Shown here: piece by piece, positions 1-12,772 of the stretch
Layout: every line of letters starts with the position of its first letter
Numbering within the stretch: the first letter of the stretch is position 1
NCBI GenBank assembly: GCA_036346355.1
Contig: CM070569.1
Location: forward strand, 43,440,276 to 43,504,275
Reading direction: 5' to 3'
DNA from: Rhipidocladum racemiflorum
Taxonomy: Eukaryota > Streptophyta > Magnoliopsida > Poales > Poaceae
Length of the DNA stretch: 64,000 nt
Notes under the pieces: generated by a model
Told to the model about the DNA's origin: nothing
Databases searched by the model: none
The model's input: the letters and a program-made list of their open reading frames with translations, nothing else
Position numbers and translations under genes: made by a program

Positions 1-586
1 TAGCTTTGATCCTTTAAACTGTTGGCGGATAGAGCCTTTATGTTAGTGATGGTGGATAGAACCTCACTACAATAATAAATAATTCAATTATTAAAAAGAG
101 TTGTAAAATATGCTTTGTGAAATTTATTACTTAAGTATGATTTAATCAAATGTGGCTTTATGCAAATAAACCCTATTAAGCTTCCTTTGGAAAGCCCCAC
201 ATGATCATAATTTCCCGACTTGCTGAGTACTTTTGTACTCACGTGCTACACCAACATTGTAATCATCAGAAATTTATCAAGATGCTGAGGAGGAAGAGGA
301 GTTCTTCGAGGAGGATTGCCAGGAGGACTAGTTGCGTTCCTAGTAAATCGCTTTGTGGCGTTGTGGCGTCGCTCGTTGCTTTCTTTTTGCTTCATTGTTT
401 TGAGTGTCCGGTCGTTGGACCGAGTATTGTAATAAGTGGCCATGTGGCCCATACTTGAATATTTACATTACAAGTTTCGTTATGTTCGGCAATGATGTAT
501 CACTGTGACTGTGTGTACTAGCTACTGATCTGGGACTAGTACGGAAATACACAGGAGATTCTGGATAGCTGATCCGGGGTCTCACA
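1..586 (+). mobile_element. 3' end of a gypsy-type LTR (family X), 5' part outside the window
   Basis: The stretch ends in GGGGTCTCACA, the same type of terminus as the LTR ending at 6,823 (GAGGGTCTCACA). It also carries the motif of a GAGTAC and a GTACTC a few bases apart (226-242), seen in the other LTRs of this window. Directly after it, at 587, the sequence becomes the interior of another LTR family, so this element appears to have inserted there. Its start lies before the window. No coding capacity is seen. Confidence 0.55.
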
Positions 587-753
587 GTTTTCCCTGAAGG
601 AAAACGTATTTTCCTTTTTCTTGAATTTCATTAAACCGAATAGATTCAAATGGCTATATCTTTTGATCTATAACTCCAAATCAAATGAAACAAATTTGTA
701 AATTCATTATAAATTCCCTAGTTTCATAATCTGCAAAAATATTTCAAACTTAT
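587..753 (+). mobile_element. LTR family A, + orientation, first fragment
   Basis: The sequence matches the reverse complement of about 49,900-50,066 inside the intact LTR at 47,498-52,050, including the short palindrome of GGAAA and TTTCC and the following AT-rich text. The matching continues at 4,430 after an inserted element. The first roughly 2 kb of this LTR is missing, presumably beyond the element ending at 586. The last five bases (749-753, CTTAT) are the target-site duplication of the insertion at 754. Confidence 0.7.
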
Positions 754-3700
754 TGTGAGGAGCCGCCCAGATCGTCATCGAGTTGTTGGATGAACGGTCA
801 CTCCCATCGGATTTGGATCCTAGCAACGAATCACCGAATGTGATCTCAGTGCTAACACCCAAGCCCAATCGAGACAATTCCAAGAAACATCCTAACAATT
901 CGACGACCATCCCGGTATTCCCCCGGTATGCGACCCGAACTCGCCCAGGATCCCCACATACCGGTTTACACAGTCGTTATCAATTCAATTTGCACAAAGG
1001 GGGCAACAAACTCGAAACTTTCGAACCAACACGCAAGCGGAAAACAATCGGCACAAAGACAAACCCGACAACCACCAAATTAAGATCAAAACAACACCAA
1101 GACTCTAAACTAGACCAGAACCCAAAAAAAGGGGACCAAGACGCCGAAAACGGAAAATTTCGGCATGACCTTTCTAGATCCTACGGACATCCACTCAGCA
1201 GACAAGAAAACACAGTTCAATATATATATGTCGAAAGTAAAAGCAACAACCACAGCACCACCATAGTATCAACAGTCAAAGAAAACGCATACGGAACCCG
1301 ACATACACCTAAACGTCTATTGCCAAATCCAAAAGCCCAACAAACCGCATCTATCTATACAACAAAAGGATGCATTTAGCAAAAGTAAGACAAATCCCGG
1401 AAGTGTTCTGCCCCTGAACACTCCCAGGCGCAAACGGCGTCGGCAAGCCTCTACTCGGTGCCCGCTTGATCACCGAGAGGCAGTACGGGCAGAACTCGCA
1501 TCCACCCACCTGATCCTCACCTGAAAACCACAAAGCAGAAGCATGAGTACGGAAGGTACTCGCAAGACTTACCCGTGGGTCCATATAGGACCGACTCCAA
1601 AGGATTATGCATTTAGTTGTAGCAAGGAGTAAGCTTAAGGTAAAAGTGCGGAAAAAGCATTAACATTTGTAATGTAAGTGCGACAATCGAACCAATTACA
1701 AGTTTAAAGCAGTTATAGACCGCACTTACTTCTAGTGTGAAATTGAAAGTAACAACAATTAAAGTAGAGCAATACATAACCAATTTAAAGCTCAAGCCCA
1801 ACGGCGAACCACAAGTTCAAGTTATTTACTACGCAGAAGAAGTTCGGATCAAGCTTGCTCATATCCGAGAGCGCGGCAATTCGAATCGCTTATTTAACCC
1901 TGCAGGGAAGCATTGATCGCACGACACGTACCACGAAGGGCCTCGTGTCAACCCCCTCCCATCCATACCCAATCGCTGAAGCGTCCCCCTGCGGTCCGAA
2001 AACCTAGCACCCCCTCGAGCTGCCCCAAGCCCGGCTTGGCGCTCGAGAGCCGGCCTAAGCCTCGCCCTCAACCACGTCCAACCACAGGGAGTTACGGTCC
2101 ATCGATTCAGCATGCGAGGAAGAGTGGCTTACCGTACCATAATCGGGCATGCGACCAACCGGGGTGTGCTCAATCTTATTCCACTTACGGATCGGTCCTT
2201 AACTGACACAGACGGGGCTACACATTTGAGTCTCCATACCCAAATGAACCAACTCCCCGCCCGGTCCACAATTCATTTCTTTCCAAAACCTTTCCCAATT
2301 CCAAGTCCAACATAATGTAGTACGTGTGTAATAATAACAACCGCAAGTGACAGAACCCTCCGTCACTTGGCCCAACCCGACATCTAAGCAAAACTAAGCG
2401 TAGACTCGTTATAATTACCCATATACTGCTCCAAAGGAAGTGTTCTACAAGTATCAAGGAGTGTATGTGCAGCAAGTAGGTTCTAAAAACTATTACCACC
2501 ATTCAACTCCTAATGCATACCTAATCATCTAAATAAGCAATTTAATTCTCAAAGATAAAATCATATAATAGGGTAAATATGCTTAGGTGCTTGCCTGCTG
2601 CTTCTGCCGGATCCTCAACGACAACTGGCTCACCATGATCACCCTCGATCGCGGTCGTGTCACCCTTCGCGTGATCGCTCTCTACATGAGCACAATGCAT
2701 ATGAATGAGATGCATGCTATGCACATGATATGAAATGACAAATGAAAACCCAAAATAGCCCCAAAACATGCAAACATTCATCAAGCCAAAATGAAAGTGC
2801 AATTTAACGCTATGCACTAATAGGCAACAATGTATTTGAAAAGCCCAACACTACTCCAACCCAACACTAGCCTTCTCTAAAGCAAACTCTGAATTTTCAG
2901 GATAGCGTGAACTTCAAACAAGCATATCTCCTAATCTACTCAACCAAATTGAGTGATTCCAGCTCACAAATGAACATAAGAACAATACCTACTCATACAT
3001 CTACTCCCAAATGAACAACCATTGCTTTAACTAGCCCAAACACATAAAAGAATAGTACTCTGCACAATTGTGACAAATCCGGACAGATTTCACCAAAACG
3101 ACTATAACTTCTAGAAGGTTTAATGAAATTGAGTGCTTCCAAGTTCTAATGAATCTTAAGAGGCATATCTACAATTTAGATTTGGCCAATTATCGTTCCA
3201 TAGCATGCACAACTCCCAGATCAGCCAGGAACAGAGAGAAATGTTCAGTTGTTCACAATATTCAGAGATTGAGACAGCATTCATTCAAATGAGTATAACT
3301 TTTTAATCCCTCATCCAAAGTGAGATCTCCCAGTTTCTAAATGAGCATTAGAACCCTACCTACACATCCATCTACCCCCATTTGGACATCCATTAGTTTA
3401 ACCCACCCAAAATTGGAGAAATCAGCAGCTCGGCCGAAATGCTGCATCTTCTGGACAGTCAGCACGAAAATCATCATAACTTTCAGATGGATTAACGAAA
3501 TCGATCGATTCCAGTTGGAAATGAAAGATAACTTGACTATCTACAATTAATTCTTCAGCCGGACAGAGAGATGAAGCTTCTAACTTGCTCAAAAACACGA
3601 AAAACAGTGGCTCTGAAATCTGCTCGAAAATCAGCATTAGCTCCAAACCCTAGAACATGGACTTCCCTCCAAATATTCCCCCAAATCAGAGCTAGGGCAT

Positions 3701-4424
3701 CCAAAACAGCATGAGGGGACCCTCTAGGAGTAGCTCAAGCCATGGGGGAGGGGCTCACCTTGGCCTCCCTCAAGGAGGTGCCATGGGGATGAAGAAGGAG
3801 CTTGGTTGAGGAGGAGGGAGGGGACTGCAGTTCGGCTTGGATGCTGATGGAGGCGTGGAGGAGCTGCAGGGGCAGCTTGAGCTGCTGGTGGAGGAGCTCC
3901 AAGTGCTGCAAATGGAGGTGAGCTTCCCCCACAAGAGGAGGGAGAAGGGCTTTGGGGCTGCACGGTTTGGGGGAGTGAAAGGAAATGGAGTGGCTGCTGT
4001 TTTGGGAGGGGATGCTTGTTGTTTTGTGTCCACTAGCCATCACACAAGGAGACCAAGTACTAAGTCTAAGTCCCCAATTACTTCAACAATGGAATTCAAT
4101 CTTTGAGCTATGATTTAAATTGGCCTTTGATGATGGATTGGCAAGAAAACTAAACCATTGTATAAAGAAAAGTTTCTAGTTTGTAACCAACTATCATGCA
4201 CACTCTAGACCATCATGGATCTCTAATTATGAGTCTCTAAACTTCGATAAAAATTACATTAGCACACTAAAACTTCTAGCTCTTAACTCTTAGTTGGGTT
4301 TGGGACACTCCATATGGCAGTTTAGGATATTCTCTAAAGTCTGGAATCAATCTCAAGTGCAACTAGAAATTGGTTGATGCTAAAATGAGCTGCGTGAGTC
4401 GAAATTGAATTCGGGGCCATGACA
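754..4424 (-). mobile_element. Solo gypsy-type LTR (family B) with 5-bp TSD
   Basis: The element starts TGTGAGGAGCC and ends GGCCATGACA, with the TG...CA termini of LTRs, and is flanked by a perfect CTTAT duplication (749-753 and 4,425-4,429). On the + strand it shows a GAGTAC...GTACTCGCAAGAC motif at 1,543-1,570, as in the - strand LTR at 47,498, so it reads on the - strand. No gag or pol similarity was found in its 3.67 kb, so a solo LTR left by LTR-LTR recombination fits best. The open frames inside it look like chance or LTR low-complexity frames. Confidence 0.75.
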
Positions 4425-4429
4425 CTTAT

Positions 4430-6823
4430 TTAGCAATTTAAACTTGAATTTAAATTTAAAGAGAAAAATTTAAATATGTTCCATATAGGATTTTTGCAAA
4501 TAAAGTCCAAATTGAATGAAACCAACTTTGTTGGAATCCTTAGGTCAAATACTACTCAAATATGTAATTAGATTTGGATTTGGAGCTAGTTTGTGAAAAT
4601 TTCACATTAGGACTTTGTTTAATGCATATATTTGATATAATTGCAATAACTTACTCAAAAATGATCCAAAATGAATAAAATTTGTTTCTTTGTGCCCATT
4701 ACACTGATTAGAACCAGTTGGTAAGATGAAAGCTAGGATGCACCATGTTCTTTCATTAAATATAATTAAGGTTACTCTATATGCTAATTCATATTAGTAC
4801 AATTAGTCTTACACCCTACAAATGAACTTTGTTAAATATAATCCTACAATCTTAGCTTCTGAATTAAGTAAATTAAAATGAAATATTACATAAAGAAAGG
4901 TAATCATGTTGTATGTCATTAAGCTTTTGCCTTAGGCCCAAAATCTTATAACTTGCTTAATGCATGAATTGATTAAGTGATTACCATCATTGGTTGATTT
5001 GAACTGATTTCATTTGCATCTTTCAACTGCTATCCTTGTTGTTTATGTATTTGCATCTTTTATCGATATTGAAGTATTCTTTTTGCCATGTTCTTAATCG
5101 ACGTATAGACGCTGAGATTACCGACTACGCTATCGACGACACAGATCCAGCTTACACCGCTGAGGAGCAAGGCAAGCACCCCTTTGATCATTCTTGAACC
5201 CAGATTTTACAACCAGATAAAATGTGATTAAGAATCTTCCTGCATGCTTATATTCTAACTATTTATTTCACGCTCTTGGTAGTTATAACCCAATGTTGGT
5301 ATATTGTCTTAATCATATCAACATAAACCCCATGATAACTATAGGAATGGGTACTCAATTAAAAGATGGGCTATAACGAATATTAATTGCATCTGCTTAG
5401 CAATGCTTAGAACGATACGTTGACATCTACACCCACATACACACTTCTTTATGAAATCTTTTATGGTTTATTTAAGCAGTAAAGGATACTGGTAGTTTGA
5501 TAAAAATGAAAATAAAACTATGATTTTGATGTGGGTGATTATTGGCAATAGCCGGTTGTACATGTTTTAACGTGTACGTAGATAGGGTGGAGTATCGCCC
5601 ATGTCACTTTGAGGACCGAACGTAGTGTTGCATGATCCAAGTATAACCGTACATCCACAAGTACTGTAATGGGACAGTCTTAACTTATTAAATTATTTGG
5701 GAATTAGCTTTGCACATTGGTAGGCAGTTGTAGCACGGGCATTCCGAATATAGGTTTGCTCGAGGGAGGTGTCATCACCGAGGTGTTGGCATCTGCTATT
5801 GTAACGGTGTACGCCTGGCTATGAATTTGGGGCTGTTTATTATTCCTGGTGGGTCACTGACTCCGGAATTCCCTTTTACCTTTTTAGCTTCCATCATAGT
5901 CAGGGGTAACGTCACTGGGCTAGTGCAAAGTTAAGGTTCAAGTAATCGAACAGTTTCGTTATGAACTCCTCGCGGACATACCAAAGGAAGTGTGTCTTAT
6001 AGCTTGCAAAAAGGGAGAACATATCTTGTGGGTAAAGCAGTACAAACTCTGCAGAGTCTAAAACTATTCGAATAGCCGTGTCCACGGTCATGGACGACTT
6101 GGCGAATTGACACTAGTTAGTTGTTTTCTATTTTCTAAAACTCTTGATAAAATGATTTGGAAAGTGATTCACATTTGTTAAATGTCACTTATTGTCACAT
6201 TTGTTCTTATAAGACCATGGAGGGTCTTTTCGTTAATTTACTCACAAAGGGCCGTGAGTAGATTGTTATATTTCATCTTACTACTTGTTATTTGAATTAC
6301 TTATTAAACTGTTTTAAATTTCTAGTTATGCTTTCCATTATTACTCAGTATTACTTCATTCAAATTTTCCGCTTTATGCAAAACAACCGTAGAGACCCAC
6401 TATCTATTTCAGCCTGCATATATTCCAGGAATTGCATACACTACAAAGTCTTGCGAGTACCAATTTACTCAACTTGCTTCAACAATGTTTTTAGGTGAAG
6501 AGCAGGATTACAATAATGACGGAAACGAATATGAGGAACCTGCGAATTTTAGCGACGACTGATCTTTCTAGGTTCATCTCAGCAGTTGCCTGTGGAGTTA
6601 TGGAATAGTTGGCACACTATGAGACATGGTTTTAATTTCCTGCTACTTTTGGTATTGTAATAACACTATAAAACTTGTGATGTAATAAAATGTGTATCTG
6701 TGTGGCTGTAATTTCCAAATTGTGATTGTGCGTGCCAGCCACTGATCATGGGAATGGCACAGGAAGCACTTGAAAGAGCCTCATATTTATGTTACTTAGT
6801 GACATAAAAATGAGGGTCTCACA
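4430..6823 (+). mobile_element. LTR family A, + orientation, second fragment to its 3' terminus
   Basis: It continues the LTR interrupted at 754. The order and length match the reverse complement of the LTR at 47,498-52,050: 587-753 plus 4,430-6,823 gives about 2.56 kb, against 2.57 kb in 47,498-50,066. It ends in GGGTCTCACA at 6,823. No PBS-like TGGTATC follows, so this is a solo or 3' LTR. Confidence 0.72.
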
Positions 6824-8394
6824 TTGCTAGCGGCGAGGAAGATGGCGAGGTCGGCAGCTCGCGACTCAAAGGCGACAACACGGGATAGGGAAGCTAGGGC
6901 ATGGGCCGATTGAGCTCGGGATTCATCAGTGGAAGCCGACGGTGGCGAAGAGGGCGGTGATCCATGGTGGCACAAGAGTGCTAGAGAGTAGCGGCTGACG
7001 GTGGAACGAGCTTTAGGGTGACTTAGAGGTCCCATAGGAAAGCTTGGTTGAGGAAAATGATGGCCAAAAAAGGGAGTCACCGTGCGGCTGGAGTTGGGAG
7101 AGAAGACTACTGCGGCGGCAATGCATTAGCAAGGAATTGGCCGAATTGGTTGGGAGAAATGGTTTATAGGAGGCTCACGATACTCTATGCTTGATGAATT
7201 GAGTTGAAACTCACTGAATATTTGGAATTGGCTTGACCCTTTTCTTGCTTCGCTCCAGCAATGGCGACAAGGAAGACTTGAGCTTGGGCAATGGATTCTC
7301 TTGGAAAAATGAGGAGCAATGTGGAGATGCTTGGGCAACTTTATAGAGTTGATAGGCGGATGGGAGCAGTGATGTGGATGGGGAGCAAGCGGCGGCAGCT
7401 GACTCTGGTTGCTTCGGCCATTCGGGAAGAAGAAGGAAGGACAAAGAAGGGAAAAGAGGGGGGGAGATGATGCATGGGCCACAGACATGGGTGGGGTCCA
7501 GTGGTAGTCATATGGGAAAAGATTTGTTTGGTGGAGTACAATGAATGAAAGGGCCCACATGTCATTCAAAGAAAGAGCATAATTTTAATTTGGTTAGTCG
7601 ACAGTAGATAAGAGCATTAATTTGGGGCATCAAAACAAAGTAAATATTTTTATAAATTTTTACTTAATATACTGTGTAATTTTTGTGATCTCAGTAAAAA
7701 TTTCAAGTAAACATTCATTGTCAATTAATTATTAAAAATCTAACAACATGAATTGTTCAAATTTTCTTTCTTTGTAAATTATTTATTTGGGGATACAAAT
7801 TGAGTTATTAATTTTTAAACTTTTTGGTACATTTGTAAATGACTTAATAAATATTAAATAAAAATTTCAAATTTATAACATGAGTAATATTTTCTAATAA
7901 GTCTTTCAATCAACTTTTCAAAATTTTAGATTTCCAAATTTTAATTTTTATAAGGCACTAAATGCACTTATTAATTTTTAATATTTTTATCAGGGTTCAA
8001 TATTTTTCTGAAGACTCTATTTTAAAAATTTTAGCTGAAGATAAGGTAGGTAAGGTTTTATAAAAATCTTTCTTCTTGCTATTTGTAGTCAATTCACATT
8101 AATTAAGCATCTCTTCTTTAATTAATATGTTCATACTGATTTTTTTACTACATTTAAATGTTTCTAGGAGTCTCATTATTTTATTATAATTTTTCCATAT
8201 TTTTTTTTCAGCATTTACTATTTTACTTTTATCTCTTTACTAAATCAATACAATTGATTTTCCTAAAACCCAAAATTCAAGAAATGGTGATAATTTGAAT
8301 TAAAATCTTGATTACAAATAAATTTTTTATTCATTTCAATTTTCAATTTTTAAATTTTTGTTTTGTTTTTTTTTTAAAAGTTCGGAATGTTACA
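6824..8394 (-). mobile_element. Gypsy-type LTR remnant (family E)
   Basis: The right end, GGAATGTTACA at 8,384-8,394, reads TGTAACATTCC on the - strand, the usual start of these LTRs (compare TGTAACATCC at 52,050 and 36,157). The AT-rich half at 7,600-8,390 resembles 16,640-17,050 and 51,300-51,720, and the GC-richer half at 6,830-7,570 corresponds to the middle of these LTRs. The left part is cut off by the LTR ending at 6,823. No genuine coding region is seen. Confidence 0.55.
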
Positions 8395-8439
8395 CAACTA
8401 ATATTCTTCTAAAACAATATTGAATTCACTCATCGAATC

Positions 8440-8940
8440 CAAGACTCATGTACTGATTCTGGCGGCCAGACATTTAACTAAGCACATGGTTTAGACAAGT
8501 ATATGTGCGGAGACGTGATACAAATTAGACCACCCTGTACTATTCAACACCTCTTTTTCGACTGCCATTTCGCTCATTTTGCACGGCGCGTTATACAAGT
8601 AGCTTTTAATTTGTCAACTCCTAGTAGCATAACGAATATATTTGAAAATTGGTTATTGGGGTTTCGAAAAGAGTTACAATCTCAATTTTTGATCGGAGCT
8701 GCCGCTTTATGCTGATCAATTTGTCTATGACGAAATGATGTGATTTTTAATAGGAAAAACAATACTAATCCTTTGTAGTTTATCTATATTTGCATCAACT
8801 GGTTACAAACGTGCCTGTGCTGCAACATCAAGAGGACCGGGATGTGGTGTTATCAGCATGCAAATCGCTGGAGATTGTCGTTAGAGATCTTTTCATCAGC
8901 TATGGATGACGATTACGTAATAGTGTCTGCAGATTGATAC
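8440..8940 (+). pseudogene. LINE (non-LTR retrotransposon) zinc-binding domain remnant
   Basis: Translation from 8,503 gives a cysteine/histidine-containing stretch (IQHLFFDCHFAHFA) followed, after two stops, by RRNDVIFNRKN near 8,730. Together these are typical of the zf-RVT domain at the C-terminus of plant LINE polyproteins. In-frame stops and the lack of upstream reverse transcriptase show it is a dead 3' fragment. It lies just right of the LTR remnant ending at 8,394. Confidence 0.6.
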
Positions 8941-9030
8941 TTTCTTTTTCATGTTTGTAATGGCTTGTTGCAACTTTCATTATTAGCGATTTCTTTTTTA
9001 CAGCATTACTGTTGTAACATCGTAATAAAT

Positions 9031-10423
9031 GATTAGCTGTGTGCATCTTCCATAGTTTGAGTCACACTAATTCCACCTCATACTGTTTATTTCATAGATT
9101 TTCATGGTTTGATCCTCTGAACTCTTGAATTGGTTGTTGAGTTATAATTAAAAAGATAATCGTGTAAATCAACCACACGCCACTTCCAAAAAAACAGTCA
9201 GTTAATATTCAACAGGTCAGATAAGCAATTTGTACGCGAGACTTGCGTGTCAAATAGGGAAATTGCGTACATATTATGGTTTTGTCGAGAGGTTTCAACC
9301 TTTCACGAATCAGGAAAGGAAGTAATTGGGCATGGTGTTCTTCACTCATAGCTTCGAGACACGTCAAAATGCTCCTTTTTGTTGCGTTTCCGCTCAAACC
9401 TATGAAATACACGCGTTAGTACACCAGCTTTCAATCCACTTCTTTCGGCTCTCAGGCCTAATTTTATGCAGAGAGCGAATCATATTGTTTCACCAGGCCA
9501 ACTTCTTTCCAGGGTCAGTTCTCTTTTGTTATCCGTAACCAGTACCTTGCATCGTTTATGTAGAGGTTCATGGTAACAACCACGACTTCTTACTATCCTT
9601 GGAAGATACTAAAATTTATACTAAGATAGTACCAAGAGATATAGTACCAAGAGGTACCAAAATCTGGTACCTTCACATTTTAAATTTTTTCATCTCTTTG
9701 TAAAGTCTCATATAATAGGTGTTCCTTGGTTCTTGTCAAAGAAATACTGGAGATGCTAGCAAGAACTCAATTTACACTCCCTAGCAATTTCAGACATACG
9801 CATGAGTGTTTAGATTTGTTACTGTCATATGCATATTTGGTAGCATGGAACTACTTTAGTGATCCTATATACAATATTGGTGTCAGCATTCAGATATGGT
9901 TTTACTGCAATTGCTGAGTCTGAAAGAGCTCATTCCTTCAAGCTGAGAATCTGCTCCCTTACACTGATGGAACCTCATCTTTTAAACACATGCCAAATTA
10001 CAGACCTAAGTTTCATCACGTATACCTGTCGACAAGAAGCGTACACGGCTAGTACAATCGGTTTGGGAAGATGGGCACGCTGTCCTCCGATGCATGGACA
10101 AGCCAGAGACACGAGTAGTTCTCATACCTGCCAACAAATGGCTGCCAGCTCATGGAGTCGCTGTGGTCATTATCTGTTCTTGCACTTCTGGCAGGCCTAT
10201 GTCATCACCCGATCCTTTCAGATTCCCTTCCCCAATCTCCAGTCCGGGTGTCGCAAACCGGATCAAGAATCTAACCACACCGTCCACGATCCGCAGGGGA
10301 AGTAATACGCAATCCTGACATGCATGTATCCACTCTGAAGTCGCAAGACGTCTACACATCACGCAAGAGCGAAGGGGCTACTGCGAGTCTGCAAGTGCTA
10401 CTACTACCGTACAAGTCGTACCT

Positions 10424-10425
<2 letters not shown>
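9031..10425. other. Unassigned intergenic DNA
   Basis: No gene with credible codon structure or family motif was recognised. At 9,605-9,680 there is a short cluster of repeated AGTACCAAGAG/GGTACCAAA words, which may be the remains of a small MITE. Open frames up to about 148 codons (9,859-10,305) carry no recognisable domain. Confidence 0.5.
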
Positions 10426-10426
<1 letters not shown>

Positions 10427-10454
<28 letters not shown>

Positions 10455-10513
10455 AAGAAGAAGAAGAAGAAGAAGAAGAAGAAGAAGAAGAAGAAGAAGA
10501 AGAAGAAGAAGAA
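10427..10513. repeat. (AAG)n microsatellite
   Basis: An uninterrupted trinucleotide repeat of about 29 AAG units. Read in one frame it gives a poly-lysine run, which is an artefact of the repeat. Such tracts are usually length-variable. Confidence 0.97.
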
Positions 10514-10785
10514 TTACTGCACATTGTTACATTGTCATAGGATGCAAAGGCCACCTGAATTTCTGCCCTTTGTGGGTTTTAAAGTGCGTGGCGACGTGGT
10601 GCAAGTGGGTGGAGTTGGGGAGATCAAAGTGGAGGCCATGTAGGCTTTTGGCTCACCTCAAGCTGAAAGGGAAAGGAAACAAACATTGCAATGGACCACA
10701 CATATATGCATCGACCTCACATATCTCCGGGTCCCTGTCATACCTTGCATGCGCCATGGCAGGCTCATTGCATTCATCTTCGCCT

Positions 10786-11292
10786 TTAATGAATCGCCCA
10801 TCTCAGCTCGTCGACTTCCGTGCCGCCCCGCCGGCCGGTGCGGTCGTAACAGAAAGGCACGCCGGTCGTGGCGTCTAACGGAGGCAGGCCGTGGCCGGTG
10901 ATGCATGGATCGGTCTTGATTTGTTGCTCAACGGCGAATTCCATTGTTCGGCTTACTTGATCAGCTAGCTCTCTGAGACTTTCTCGTAGTTCAGACTCTT
11001 TCTTATTGACTTGGAAATTTTCCTTACGTCGGTCATACCGTGCTGAAGCTGCCAATGCGAACTTGAGAATTTTAGGTTGGATAAACACCCATGGCCCTGA
11101 GCCATAAACTCACGGTCTTTTGGTCATTTTGCCGTGTGGGGAACGATGAGCTGCAGTCCATAGATTGCGCTGACAAACTCTGTGGACGATTAATTCCAAA
11201 TGTGACCGTGCAGATTCTTTCATACGCGTGATGGTTAAGCGAACGCAGTGGTGATCTTCTTGCTTAAGCATTTTCTCAACTGGACCAAACAT
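10786..11292 (-). pseudogene. Possible protein-coding fragment of unknown family
   Basis: On the - strand one frame is open from 11,292 to 10,786 apart from a single stop at about 11,110. It reads like a mixed, partly helical protein with a charged stretch near 11,000 (KKESELRESLRELADQV). Composition is protein-like rather than low-complexity, but no family was recognised. It could be a gene relic or part of an unidentified element. Confidence 0.2.
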
Positions 11293-11299
11293 TTGTTGT

Positions 11300-12171
11300 C
11301 TTTCTGGACAAGCTGTAGCTCTTGCGAACTACCTGAACATTTCTTGTAGAGGGTGTAGGGGGTACAATCTTACCTCAGATACTGAAGTATTGTCAGATTT
11401 GGGAATACTATTGTTATCTATACAATTTAGTACTTCTGCAGTTTTGGCTTTCCCAGCCTAGCTACATATTTGGGTGAAAAATCAAACATTTGGTCAGGAG
11501 GTGAACCATGTCCTGTCACAGCTTCAACATGTGAGGGCAGTTGTGTGCTTAGGAAAGTGTCACATGTCAGTATTATGCCAGTCCCTTTCAAACCAGCATC
11601 ACTATTGCTTAAGGGATGAAACTTCTAACAGATCATATAAAGATCTTTTCCTTCATGTGGGAGCATCCTTATAATACTTCAGGAAAACAATCAATGCTCT
11701 CACCATGGCATCTTCTCCATAGCTTGTCCATTTGAGCTTCTCCTTTCATTTGCTGCGCGCCTGTGCCTGCGATGCATGCATTGCACTATTCTTTCCACCC
11801 ATAAAGCCTTTGTTTAAAGTTTTATGGTTATGCTCTCTGAACTTCTGCATGTCTCTGTCCACTGAAGTACTATGATGCTTGTCCTCTGATATGTGGATGG
11901 TAGCATTGATCTCTTCAGCAAATTAAGCCACATTAAGTATGTGCTCTCATCAGCTGGTTCTTCCTGGAACATCCAAATGTATTCATATATACACGTATGT
12001 ATGTTTTTCACTGTGGAAAGAAATGCTTAAGAAAAGCTTACTGTCAGGCCATTTTGCACACTAGTCTGCATCAGTTCTGCTGTAATTCTGCAACCTATGA
12101 AGCCTATAAAATATAGATAGTAAATAATTTTAATTTTATAGAACTAGCCTACAAAATTATGAAAATTTTAA
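11300..12171. other. Unassigned intergenic DNA
   Basis: No recognisable gene, RNA or element was found. 12,163-12,171 (AAATTTTAA) is the left target duplication of the MITE that follows. Confidence 0.5.
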
Positions 12172-12311
12172 GAGTAATGCTTGTATGTTTTTCCTCCTAA
12201 TATAAATTGTGTAAAACTTAAAGCAAATGAAGGGATAAGTAATTACTATCTACCCTTCATTCATGCTTTAATATCTATACAACTTAAAAAAAAAACATAA
12301 AGACACCTCTC
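12172..12311. mobile_element. MULE-type MITE, family M, copy 1
   Basis: A 140-bp fold-back element starting GAGTAATGCTT and ending ACACCTCTC. It is flanked by a perfect 9-bp duplication AAATTTTAA (12,163-12,171 and 12,312-12,320), the size made by Mutator-like transposases. Two further copies lie at 13,122-13,264 and 31,506-31,645. The two arms share a stretch resembling GTATGTTTTTCCTCC and its complement. Confidence 0.75.
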
Positions 12312-12320
12312 AAATTTTAA

Positions 12321-12772
12321 TACGGAGATCACCATGTTCGGCTCCATACATCGGTGTCGAGGTTGATCTGAGCTCCATTGCAATTAGAACTTCCAAGACA
12401 CAGTTCTTGTTAGTCATGTACCAACCTGGCTAGCTTGCAATCATTTTCTGACGCTGCAGTGAACCCATGCCTTTCCAATCAGGACCTATCCCTGCATTAC
12501 CATCCGAAGAACACCACATTGTGCCTGGATCACCAGAGACTGGCACAGTCCTCTAATAATTGGCCGAAAGCTGCGGTGGTGAGCCCAAGTGGGACTCAAA
12601 CCTGGAGCTGGCTTTTCTCAACCATGAATGATGATTCCTCGCACAGGAGTACATCCATCCATGTATTGCATTGGACACCTGAAATTTTTATCTGACATCA
12701 ATTAATAAAAAGCCCTCAACTTATGTGTTAAATTCTTTAGAGCACTGCAAGTGTTGTTTGTTGCTTAATTTG
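12321..12772. other. Unassigned intergenic DNA
   Basis: No gene or element was recognised. An 86-codon open frame at 12,435-12,695 has no recognisable motif. Confidence 0.45.

Noticed and set aside
783..1379. 198-codon open frame on the + strand
   Set aside because: It lies wholly inside the solo LTR 754-4,424, has low-complexity Thr/Asn/Lys/Pro composition and no domain. It is antisense to the LTR's own orientation.
10320..10643. Open frame with a long poly-lysine run
   Set aside because: Created by the (AAG)n microsatellite; no similarity outside the run.
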